Numbered from the stretch's first letter, positions 1 to 5,190 are shown. The stretch is 5,401 nt of DNA from Candidatus Falkowiibacteriota bacterium (GCA_013203415.1 JABMQE010000068.1:1-5401); one strand, 5' to 3'. The notes: generated by a model from the sequence alone, not told the origin. Program-made: numbers and translations.

Positions 1-18
1 ATGATGATCACTCAGTAA
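1..18 (+). CDS. possible 3' end of an upstream gene (antitoxin?)
   Basis: Frame 1 reads M-M-I-T-Q and stops with TAA at 16-18, six bases before the toxin start. In RelE/ParE-type modules the antitoxin often lies directly upstream, so this could be its tail. Frame 3 is also open from the window edge to TAG at 39-41 and would overlap the toxin start, so the frame cannot be decided. Five residues carry no family information. Confidence 0.25.
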   Translation: MMITQ

Positions 19-24
19 GAAATT

Positions 25-381
25 ATGACGATGAACTTTAGAAGCATAACAGAATTTCAAAAAGATTTTAGAAAATTATCCAAAAAGTTTAAATCCTTGG
101 ATAGTGATTTAATAGAGTTTAAAAAAGTTTTGAGCGAAGCGCCTTTAGGTATTGGCAAACATTTTAATGTTATTACAAAAGCTGGTTCTATATACATTAT
201 TAAGGCTAGATTTTTTTGTAAAAGTTTGAAGAAAAAAGACCTAAGGATTATCTATGCTTATGTTGAAAATCATCAAGTGGTAGAAATGATTGGCATTGAA
301 TTTCTAGAAATATATTTTAAAGGCAATAAAGAAAAAGAGGATAGACAAAGAATAAGAAATTATTTGGAAAATTGTAGTTAG
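25..381 (+). CDS. RelE/ParE-family toxin-like protein
   Basis: This 118-aa protein looks like a type II toxin-antitoxin toxin of the RelE/ParE superfamily, whose members are small cytoplasmic proteins that either cleave mRNA at the ribosome or poison gyrase. The N-terminal half is a basic helical hairpin (EFQKDFRKLSKKFKSL, residues 10-25, then DLIEFKKVL). A beta-rich core follows, with IIKARFFCKSL (58-68), LRIIYAYV (73-80) and the closing FLEIYFKGNKE (93-103), which I recognise from toxin-like proteins in Candidate Phyla Radiation genomes. ATG at 31 (M-N-F-R-S-I) is an equally good start, because relatives usually begin just before the EFQKDF segment. There is no clear ribosome binding site. 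The antitoxin would lie upstream, outside the window. The molecular target cannot be read from the sequence. Confidence 0.75.
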   Translation: MTMNFRSITEFQKDFRKLSKKFKSLDSDLIEFKKVLSEAPLGIGKHFNVITKAGSIYIIKARFFCKSLKKKDLRIIYAYVENHQVVEMIGIEFLEIYFKGNKEKEDRQRIRNYLENCS

Positions 382-383
382 AC

Positions 384-510
384 CACCCACTGACTCCATA
401 GTGGCGGGAGCCCTGTGGAGCCCAGATGTAAACGGACAATTCGGCTCCGTAGCCTTCGCTTCCCCGCAAAAGCGGGGTCAGCTCGGGACTGTGGAGCCAG
501 CGAACGAGAG
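384..510. repeat. GC-rich structured intergenic element (dispersed repeat or ncRNA)
   Basis: Positions 401-500 contain 64 G or C, while the flanking genes are very AT-rich. There is no open reading frame. GGCTCCGTAG (443-452) pairs over ten bases, with two G-U pairs, to CTGTGGAGCC (489-498). Inside this lie GCT/AGC (458-460/480-482) and the perfect stem CCCCGC-AAAA-GCGGGG (462-477), giving a long imperfect hairpin of 56 bases. A second identical copy of CTGTGGAGCC at 413-422 can pair with the same partner, and ACGGA (432-436) pairs with TCCGT (446-450), so the folds are mutually exclusive. It resembles a dispersed REP-like repeat. A regulatory RNA is possible, but no T-run or known riboswitch core is visible. 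Confidence 0.5.
387..404 (+). other. small hairpin after the toxin gene
   Basis: CCACT (387-391) pairs perfectly with AGTGG (400-404) around an 8-base loop, six bases after the toxin stop codon. No T-run follows, so it is not a classical intrinsic terminator. It is probably the first stem of the GC-rich element that follows. Confidence 0.4.
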
Positions 511-511
511 A

Positions 512-552
512 AAGGAAGTCCTAATTATAGGCAAGGAATGTCATAATTGAGG
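512..552 (+). repeat. imperfect direct repeat upstream of operon promoter
   Basis: Two copies of a roughly 20-base sequence, AAGGAAGTCCTAATTATAGG (512-531) and AAGGAATGTCATAATTGAGG (533-552), align with a few substitutions and single-base gaps. They lie 22 bases upstream of the -35 box of the peptidase operon, where an activator or repressor could bind. The similarity is only moderate. Confidence 0.3.
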
Positions 553-573
553 GTATCAAAATTTTTATTCTTC

Positions 574-602
574 TTGATTTTTATTTTTAAGGAAGGTATA
601 AT
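574..602 (+). promoter_or_regulatory. promoter of the peptidase operon
   Basis: TTGATT (574-579) and a perfect TATAAT (597-602) are separated by the ideal 17 bases. Transcription would begin near 609, giving a leader of about 23 bases before the ATG at 632. The same -35 and -10 hexamers with the same spacing recur before the gene at 1873. Confidence 0.75.
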
Positions 603-631
603 TTAAACAGCTAAGCCATTTTTTTAATCAT

Positions 632-826
632 ATGGAGACAGGTCTAAGAGAAAAATTTTTAAAAGTTTATGCTAACGTGCCGCTTAAACTAAGGGATGGT
701 GCTATTTTACTCTTGGGTGACGAAAAGAGGCCAATTACTTGGAACGTGGCTTACCTTGAGGTGCGGGAAAATACTGAAGCAAGTAAAGAAATATTGGAAG
801 GACTAGAAAGGTTAGATTTAATTTAA
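632..826 (+). CDS. small conserved-looking protein, first gene of peptidase operon
   Basis: This encodes a 64-aa cytoplasmic protein with no signal peptide or membrane segment, and I cannot assign it to a named family. The N-terminal part, LREKFLKVYANVPLKLRDG (5-23), looks like an amphipathic helix and turn, then a short strand ILLLGD (25-30). The motif ITWNVAYLEV (35-44) and a charged helix follow, ending in LDLI. The compact ordered pattern and the clean promoter argue that it is a real gene and not a chance frame. It is the first of three tightly spaced genes, four bases before the next, and so should be made together with the peptidase at 1083. Its C-terminal half resembles that of the 81-aa neighbour. 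A role as adaptor, substrate or inhibitor of the peptidase is inference. No Shine-Dalgarno sequence precedes the ATG. Confidence 0.7.
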   Translation: METGLREKFLKVYANVPLKLRDGAILLLGDEKRPITWNVAYLEVRENTEASKEILEGLERLDLI

Positions 827-830
827 GAAT

Positions 831-1076
831 ATGTCAAGCATAAATAAACAGCCCTCCCAAGAGGAGAGGGACTTAATTATAGCCCGTTTAGAGGTTCTTT
901 CGCCAGAACTCCATTTTGCTAGTGGAGGTAATTTCCAAGATTTTTCCAGGAAAGATATGATAAAGCAAATAAAAGATAATACCAAGGTTGGCAGAGAATT
1001 TGTGGCAACCGAATTTGAATTTTTAAGGGCTATTGGAGATGGGTCTCTAATGAAGGTGTTAAATACCAGTGATTAA
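831..1076 (+). CDS. small protein, second gene of peptidase operon
   Basis: This 81-aa cytoplasmic protein belongs to no family that I recognise. A polar N-terminus leads into a helix with ERDLIIARLEVLSPEL (12-27), a glycine turn (ASGGNF, 30-35), the segment FSRKDMIKQIKDNT (38-51) and an acidic-aromatic helix GREFVATEFEFLRAI (54-68). The length and predicted all-helical character would suit a protein-interaction module. It starts four bases after the stop of the 64-aa gene and ends six bases before the peptidase start, so the three are almost certainly co-transcribed and perhaps translationally coupled. Its segment around KDNTKVGREF lines up with RENTEASKEI of the 64-aa protein, which hints at a shared fold. 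Function is unknown; pairing with the downstream protease is inferred only from position. Confidence 0.7.
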   Translation: MSSINKQPSQEERDLIIARLEVLSPELHFASGGNFQDFSRKDMIKQIKDNTKVGREFVATEFEFLRAIGDGSLMKVLNTSD

Positions 1077-1082
1077 TATTTT

Positions 1083-1742
1083 ATGTCAAGAATTATACTT
1101 GTAACTAATCCAGCTAATGATAATGATCAACCGACAAAATATTTAGATTCATGGTCGGAACTTATTATAGAAGCGGTAAAAAAACAAAAAGATACGCTTA
1201 TTTTTGAGTTAAAGAAAGAACGGGCGAATAAGCAGGAATTAACTCAACTTATTCAAAAGGAGAAACCACAATTAATTGTATTTAATGGACATGGAAATAA
1301 TAAGTCAATAACTGGTTTTGATCAAAAAGTACTTATTAGATGTGATGACAACGAACATTTGCTCAAGGAAAAAATTGTCCATTCAATGTCATGCGATTCG
1401 GGAAAGGAATTAGGCCCAAAGTGTATAAAATTAGGCACATTATCTTACATTGGCTATAGCAAGGAATTTAAACTGGTTCATTTGGGTAAACAGACTAATC
1501 AGGAAAGATTAGATGACCAAGTGGCCGGATTTTTTTTAAGACCGGCGTTTGAAGCAATTTTGGCATTGATTGAAGGTGCCACAGCAGGAGAAGCGCATGA
1601 AAGATCACAAAAGATATATTTGGAAAATTTAAGAACATTAGTGACTAGCCGTCTCACAGAGCTTAACACGGAAGTAGCTAGCCGACTGTATCATAATTTA
1701 AAATATCAGGTTTGTTTAGGTGATCTCGCAGCAAATTTTTAG
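1083..1742 (+). CDS. caspase/gingipain/CHAT-like cysteine peptidase (clan CD)
   Basis: This 219-aa protein carries the hallmarks of clan CD cysteine peptidases (caspase, gingipain C25 and CHAT families). A hydrophobic strand ending in His, LIVFNGHGN (64-72, His70), is followed about 34 residues later by a second strand ending in Cys, VHSMSCDSG (99-107, Cys104). These would form the catalytic dyad. The stretch GPKCIKLGTLSYIGYSKEF (111-129) matches the pattern after the catalytic Cys, where an alpha/beta sheet strand ends in I-G-Y. The C-terminal part has GATAGEAHERSQ (165-176) and ends near CLGD (211-214), as in gingipain-like proteins. There is no signal peptide, membrane segment or obvious partner domain, so it should be a bare cytoplasmic peptidase. 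It is the last gene of a three-gene operon with two small proteins. Clan-CD proteases in bacteria often execute regulated proteolysis in defence or cell-death systems; that role here is inference. Two TAG stops occur in tandem. Confidence 0.7.
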   Translation: MSRIILVTNPANDNDQPTKYLDSWSELIIEAVKKQKDTLIFELKKERANKQELTQLIQKEKPQLIVFNGHGNNKSITGFDQKVLIRCDDNEHLLKEKIVHSMSCDSGKELGPKCIKLGTLSYIGYSKEFKLVHLGKQTNQERLDDQVAGFFLRPAFEAILALIEGATAGEAHERSQKIYLENLRTLVTSRLTELNTEVASRLYHNLKYQVCLGDLAANF

Positions 1743-1783
1743 TAGAACTTCGTGCAGTAGTATGCTCACTAATATCATGTCAT

Positions 1784-1818
1784 AAAAAATCACCCCGCAA
1801 TGTGCGGGGCGGTTTTTT
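1784..1818 (+). terminator. intrinsic terminator, probably bidirectional
   Basis: CCCCGCA (1793-1799) pairs perfectly with TGCGGGG (1803-1809) around a 3-base loop. A run of six T (1813-1818) follows and a run of six A (1784-1789) precedes, so it could work on both strands. It closes the peptidase operon 41 bases after its last stop codon. Confidence 0.85.
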
Positions 1819-1835
1819 AAAAAGTTTAGGCAAGT

Positions 1836-1864
1836 TTGATTTTTGGGTTTTAATCTGCTATAAT
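1836..1864 (+). promoter_or_regulatory. promoter giving a probable leaderless mRNA
   Basis: TTGATT (1836-1841) and TATAAT (1859-1864) are separated by 17 bases, and TG at 1856-1857 makes it an extended -10 promoter. Only eight bases lie between the -10 box and the ATG at 1873, so the usual start point (about 1871) falls on or beside the start codon. The transcript should have little or no 5' leader. Confidence 0.75.
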
Positions 1865-1872
1865 TTACAATT

Positions 1873-4584
1873 ATGTTGATATTGATTAAAAAATTAAAAA
1901 ATAAAGAGCACTTTCGGCATAAAGATATTTTATACGCGATTTTAATTTTTGTTTTAATTGCGGTTTTTAGTTATCTTACTAAAAATTATTTTTATGATTA
2001 TTATTTGGTGCGCCAGGTTGATAATACTTCTGGGGCAATTCTTTCGCAAGTTTTTGCTACTTCTGCTTTATGGATTTTAGGCCTTGCTTTCTCGGTATTA
2101 TTTTATTTGTTAGTTAGATCGCGAATTCGGATAGCGCCTTTAATTTTATGGGCGTTATTATTTTTTGTAAATGTCTTTTTTTGGTTTGTTAATCTAAAAT
2201 TTGTCCGCTTTACGGGGGTTGAGGTTAATCCTCTTTTTACCACCCAGATAAAAGGGTCTTCCCACATGCTTATAAATGCGATAAAAGATTTTTCAACTTT
2301 TATCTGGCTCGCTTATCTGGTTTTGATATTTACGTTTCTTTATCAGATGTTTAAAAATATTAAAAGAACTCTTTTGGGTATTATGTTTTTTTGTTTTATA
2401 TTTTTTCTCGCCGGTTTATCCTTATTTTTGTTCAATTTTTCTTTTAAGAGTTTGCAAGAATATATTGTACCTCATAATTATTTTGTATATTATACCAAAG
2501 ATTCTCCTGGTACGGTTTTTAGCCGAAAAAAATCCAAAGACGATGATTCATTAGCAGAGGATAATTTAGGTTTTTTAGAAAAACTAAAGAGTTTTGGTTT
2601 TTCCTATGATGTAGACGAAGCGGCTATTTCTTATCATAGGCGCATTTATGACTCTTCTTCTCCTGCCCTTTTACCAGCTAAAATAAAGAGCAAGCCCAAT
2701 ATATTAATTGTATTTTTAGAATCTTTTTCAAATGATATTACCAGCATCCATAATCAAAAATTACCAGGCCTAACGCCGAATTTGGAAAAAATGGCTAATC
2801 ACGATAACACGACATTATTTAACCATTATTATAGTGCTTCGACCCCAACAGTTCTTGGATTAATTTCGCAATTATGCTCTTTTTTACCGCCGACCGGTCA
2901 TGAGGAAATGAAACAAGACGGCACTTTAGTATATCACCAGTTAATGTGCCTGCCGGATGTTTTAAGGAATAATGGCTATAATGATGCTTTTTATCTGCAT
3001 GCAGTTGAAAAATCATTTTCCAATAAAGATAAGATTTTACAAAGCGCTGGTGTGGATGATGAAAGAATTTACGGCAAAGATGAAATTTTTTCTTTTATTA
3101 AGACCCGCAATTTAGAGGATTCGGTCGGCCTCGAGCCATTATCTTGGGGTTATTCCGACCATCAGTTATATCCGGTTTTTTGGGAATTAATGCAGGAGGT
3201 AAAAGAAGAGCCGTTTTTGGGCATGATGACTACTATTGATACTCATATTCCTTACACAAGTTCGAAAGATATTATAGAGTATCCGGGCAGTAAAACCAAT
3301 GATGCGTTTAATGCTTTTTATACTGCGGACCATGCTTTTGGCCAGTTTTGGGATAAATTTATTAATAGCGATTTAAGAGATACGACTATTTTGGTTGTGG
3401 TTGCCGACCACGCGGTTTTCCCGGCTGTTTATGCCGACAAGCAGGATTTGTTTGATGATGCCGGAAATAAAGCTTCTTTTGATGAAACGCTTTTTATGAT
3501 GTATATTCCTGATTCTATTTTGCCTAAATCTGTTGAGACCTTTTCGTCTAGTATAGATTTTGCGCCCACCTTGCTTCATGTCCTTGGCATTAATTTGCCT
3601 AATTTTTTTGAGGGGCATTCGATTTTTTACGACCGTTATTTATATCCAAACCTTTTAGGCGCTAATGAATTTCAATTGTATATTAACCAGCTTGCGAGTA
3701 CGGGCGAGCGGGATATTAGCTTTGATTCCCCTAGATTTATTAAGGATTATGAAAGTGAAGACTTGGCCAGCGATACTTTTACCCTAAGCGATTACCTTCA
3801 ATATTATGAATGGAAACGCCGGATGCTTAAAGAGGGCAGGTTTTGGAAAATAGATTGTGTTGATGCTTCGTGTTTTAATCTTGATAAGCCCCAATTAATC
3901 GCGCATGCCGGCGGGGGGATTTTGGGATTAACATATACAAACTCGAAAGAAGCGCTCGAGCGGAATTATTCGGAGGGTTTTAGGTATTTTGAAATGGATT
4001 TTTCCTGGACATTAGATGACGAGCTGGTTTTGATTCATGATTTTAAGCAAACTTATAAAAATCTTTTTGGGCGGGAAGACGGGGTGCCTTATGGTTTGTT
4101 TTTTAAGAATATAAAGATGAAGCACGAATTAACCCAGATGAACATAGAAGATCTTTTTTACTGGATTGATAATCATCAAGACGCAAGGATTGTTACTGAT
4201 GTAAAGGAAAGAAATATTGAGGCGATGCAATATATTGCGCAAGCTGATTATAGTGATTATTTTATTGTGCAGGTTTACAATGAAAAAGAAATAAAAATAG
4301 CAGAGGATTTGGGTTATGAGAATATTATTCTAACTCTTTATCAGGCGAATTATGATAATGATAGAGTGCTTGATATTGCCGGTAAATACGATTTGTTTGC
4401 AATTACTATGAATCAGGAAAGGGCAGGCCGGGAGGGTCTGGCTAAAAAATTAAACGAAAAAGGGGTAATGGTTTATTTGCATACAATAAACGACTTGGAA
4501 AAACTTACCGACTTGCGAGCTTTGGGGGCAGGCGGGTTTTATACAGATTTTATTACGCCTCGGGATATTGCTTCGATTAAGTAA
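1873..4584 (+). CDS. LtaS-like phosphoglycerol transferase fused to glycerophosphodiester phosphodiesterase domain
   Basis: This 903-aa membrane protein has two enzymatic parts. Residues 18-36, 59-82, 87-112, 141-159 and 165-187 form five membrane segments, as in lipoteichoic acid synthase LtaS and OpgB/MdoB. The extracellular sulfatase-fold domain (about 274-600) has NILIVFLESFS (metal ligand Glu283), TPNLEKM (301-307), STPTVLGLISQLCS with Thr326 in the position of the LtaS nucleophile, DTHIPY (His458) and VVADHA (Asp512-His513). LtaS moves glycerol phosphate from phosphatidylglycerol to a glycolipid or growing chain. After a linker, residues about 672-898 form a TIM-barrel GDPD domain: LIAHAGGG (His678), YFEMDF (Glu707, Asp709), LIHDF (His722) and VTDVK (Asp776, Lys778). 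AHAGG replaces the common AHRGG, so substrate choice may differ. LtaS enzymes are normally about 650 aa without this tail. The gene has its own promoter and terminator. Polymer trimming or lipid salvage is inference. Confidence 0.85.
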   Translation: MLILIKKLKNKEHFRHKDILYAILIFVLIAVFSYLTKNYFYDYYLVRQVDNTSGAILSQVFATSALWILGLAFSVLFYLLVRSRIRIAPLILWALLFFVNVFFWFVNLKFVRFTGVEVNPLFTTQIKGSSHMLINAIKDFSTFIWLAYLVLIFTFLYQMFKNIKRTLLGIMFFCFIFFLAGLSLFLFNFSFKSLQEYIVPHNYFVYYTKDSPGTVFSRKKSKDDDSLAEDNLGFLEKLKSFGFSYDVDEAAISYHRRIYDSSSPALLPAKIKSKPNILIVFLESFSNDITSIHNQKLPGLTPNLEKMANHDNTTLFNHYYSASTPTVLGLISQLCSFLPPTGHEEMKQDGTLVYHQLMCLPDVLRNNGYNDAFYLHAVEKSFSNKDKILQSAGVDDERIYGKDEIFSFIKTRNLEDSVGLEPLSWGYSDHQLYPVFWELMQEVKEEPFLGMMTTIDTHIPYTSSKDIIEYPGSKTNDAFNAFYTADHAFGQFWDKFINSDLRDTTILVVVADHAVFPAVYADKQDLFDDAGNKASFDETLFMMYIPDSILPKSVETFSSSIDFAPTLLHVLGINLPNFFEGHSIFYDRYLYPNLLGANEFQLYINQLASTGERDISFDSPRFIKDYESEDLASDTFTLSDYLQYYEWKRRMLKEGRFWKIDCVDASCFNLDKPQLIAHAGGGILGLTYTNSKEALERNYSEGFRYFEMDFSWTLDDELVLIHDFKQTYKNLFGREDGVPYGLFFKNIKMKHELTQMNIEDLFYWIDNHQDARIVTDVKERNIEAMQYIAQADYSDYFIVQVYNEKEIKIAEDLGYENIILTLYQANYDNDRVLDIAGKYDLFAITMNQERAGREGLAKKLNEKGVMVYLHTINDLEKLTDLRALGAGGFYTDFITPRDIASIK

Positions 4585-4599
4585 AGTTAAAATTATTGC

Positions 4600-4626
4600 C
4601 CCCGCAGTTTGCGGGGTGATTTTTTT
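4600..4626 (+). terminator. intrinsic terminator after the fusion gene
   Basis: CCCCGC (4600-4605) pairs with GCGGGG (4611-4616) around a 5-base loop, then TGA and a run of seven T (4620-4626). It sits 15 bases after the stop codon. Its stem is the same as those at 462-477 and 1793-1809. Confidence 0.85.
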
Positions 4627-4636
4627 ATGTTATAAT
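4609..4636 (+). promoter_or_regulatory. promoter of the small exported-protein gene
   Basis: A perfect TATAAT (4631-4636) with an extended -10 TG at 4628-4629 stands 42 bases before the ATG. The best -35 is TTGCGG (4609-4614, 16-base spacing), inside the upstream terminator hairpin, so that box is weak and the extended -10 probably matters more. Two further TATAAT hexamers (4644-4649, 4656-4661) occur in the adjacent repeat and could also act. Confidence 0.5.
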
Positions 4637-4664
4637 TTAATTATATAATTAATTATATAATTAA
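4637..4664. repeat. 28-bp perfect AT palindrome from a 12-bp tandem unit
   Basis: The self-complementary 12-mer AATTATATAATT occurs twice in tandem (4639-4650 and 4651-4662). With TT before and AA after, the block is a perfect palindrome of 28 bases containing only A and T. Each copy contains TATAAT. It lies between the promoter and the start codon of the 144-aa protein, where it could be an operator, an easily melted segment, or merely slippage-derived. Confidence 0.75.
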
Positions 4665-4678
4665 TTATTTTTGATTTT

Positions 4679-5113
4679 ATGGATTCGACAAGCTCACCAC
4701 AAGTGGATTTAACAAGTTCACCACAAGTGAAAAGGATTTTTTTGGTTATTATTATTTTTATAATAGTGGTTTTTGGAGTGCGGTTTATCGCTGGTGGAAG
4801 CGAGGATGATTGGATTTGCGAGGATGGAAAATGGATAAAACATGGAGTGCCTGTTGCGCCTATGCCAACTAAACCTTGCCCGCTAACCTCGGACCAGAAG
4901 AGAGTGGAGAAATATATTAGAGAGAATATAGGTGAGATTAGTTCGATTGATGCGGTTTTGGGCGGAACTTGGCATGTTAGCGATGTTGGGTTTTTAGGAG
5001 GGGGCATTGTTGGCGTGATTTATGAAGACGGGCATATTGAGGCCCGGTTTTTGGCAGAATACGAGGTTTTTGAAGGGGAAGTTTTTTTGAGTAATGTTCA
5101 GGCGTTGGAGTGA
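4679..5113 (+). CDS. single-pass membrane-anchored protein with W-C-G-W-HG-P-PC motif
   Basis: This 144-aa protein has one N-terminal membrane segment (residues 20-37, very rich in Ile, Val and Phe). An outside-facing region follows with DWICEDGKW (44-52), HG (55-56), P-rich spacing and PCP (66-68). Cys47 and Cys67 could form a disulfide. The remaining part (72-144) contains a helix KRVEKYIREN and a beta-rich tail with VLGGTWHV (93-100) and YEDGHIEARF (115-124). I associate the Trp-Cys-Gly-Trp-His-Gly-Pro-Pro-Cys signature with short surface proteins of Patescibacteria, but know no function. The first 17 codons lie almost wholly within a two-copy 24-bp repeat giving DSTSSPQV-DLTSSPQV. GTG at 4727 (V-K-R-I-F, directly before the membrane segment) is therefore a plausible original start, the repeat having arrived upstream. 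No Shine-Dalgarno sequence precedes either start. Confidence 0.75.
   Translation: MDSTSSPQVDLTSSPQVKRIFLVIIIFIIVVFGVRFIAGGSEDDWICEDGKWIKHGVPVAPMPTKPCPLTSDQKRVEKYIRENIGEISSIDAVLGGTWHVSDVGFLGGGIVGVIYEDGHIEARFLAEYEVFEGEVFLSNVQALE
4682..4729. repeat. two-copy 24-bp direct repeat at gene start
   Basis: Two adjacent 24-base units (4682-4705 and 4706-4729) match at 21 of 24 positions. Each keeps the frame and encodes D-[SL]-T-S-S-P-Q-V. The core ACAAGCTCACCACAAGT, read on the other strand as ACTTGTGGTGAGCTTGT, resembles a dispersed short repeat that I recall from many environmental bacterial genomes, where it is often translated as TCGELVE. Its presence here suggests invasion of the 5' end of the gene. 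Confidence 0.7.
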
Positions 5114-5120
5114 GGCGGGA

Positions 5121-5160
5121 ATTAAGTAATTAAGTAATTAAGTAATTGAGTAATCAAGTA
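5121..5160. repeat. five-copy 8-bp tandem repeat (ATTAAGTA)
   Basis: ATTAAGTA occurs three times exactly (5121-5144). Two variants follow, ATTGAGTA (5145-5152) and ATCAAGTA (5153-5160), each one base different. The block begins seven bases after a stop codon and ends ten bases before a hairpin. The variation is at the 3' end, which fits growth by slippage. Confidence 0.85.
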
Positions 5161-5170
5161 ATTGACTATT

Positions 5171-5190
5171 GGCCAAGACAGGCCTTTTTT
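5171..5190 (+). terminator. weak terminator-like hairpin
   Basis: GGCC (5171-5174) and GGCC (5181-5184) can pair around a 6-base loop and are followed directly by six T (5185-5190). The stem is only four pairs, far weaker than the other two terminators. Its position after the 144-aa gene and before aspS is nevertheless right. Confidence 0.4.

Noticed and set aside
401..500. tRNA or other known structured RNA in the GC-rich island
   Set aside because: There is no T-loop GTTCGA box, no acceptor stem of seven pairs and no CCA end, and I see no known riboswitch core.
1743..1783. Short gene or regulatory site between the peptidase stop and its terminator
   Set aside because: There is no open frame of useful length and no repeat or hairpin; it looks like an ordinary 3' untranslated stretch.
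2819..3618. Minus-strand open frames of 65 and 81 aa
   Set aside because: They lie wholly inside the well-supported synthase-phosphodiesterase gene and show no protein family features; they are shadows.
4630..5007. Minus-strand frame of 125 aa containing TCGELV repeats
   Set aside because: It is antisense to the membrane-anchored protein. Its repeated peptide is only the reverse translation of the 24-bp repeat.
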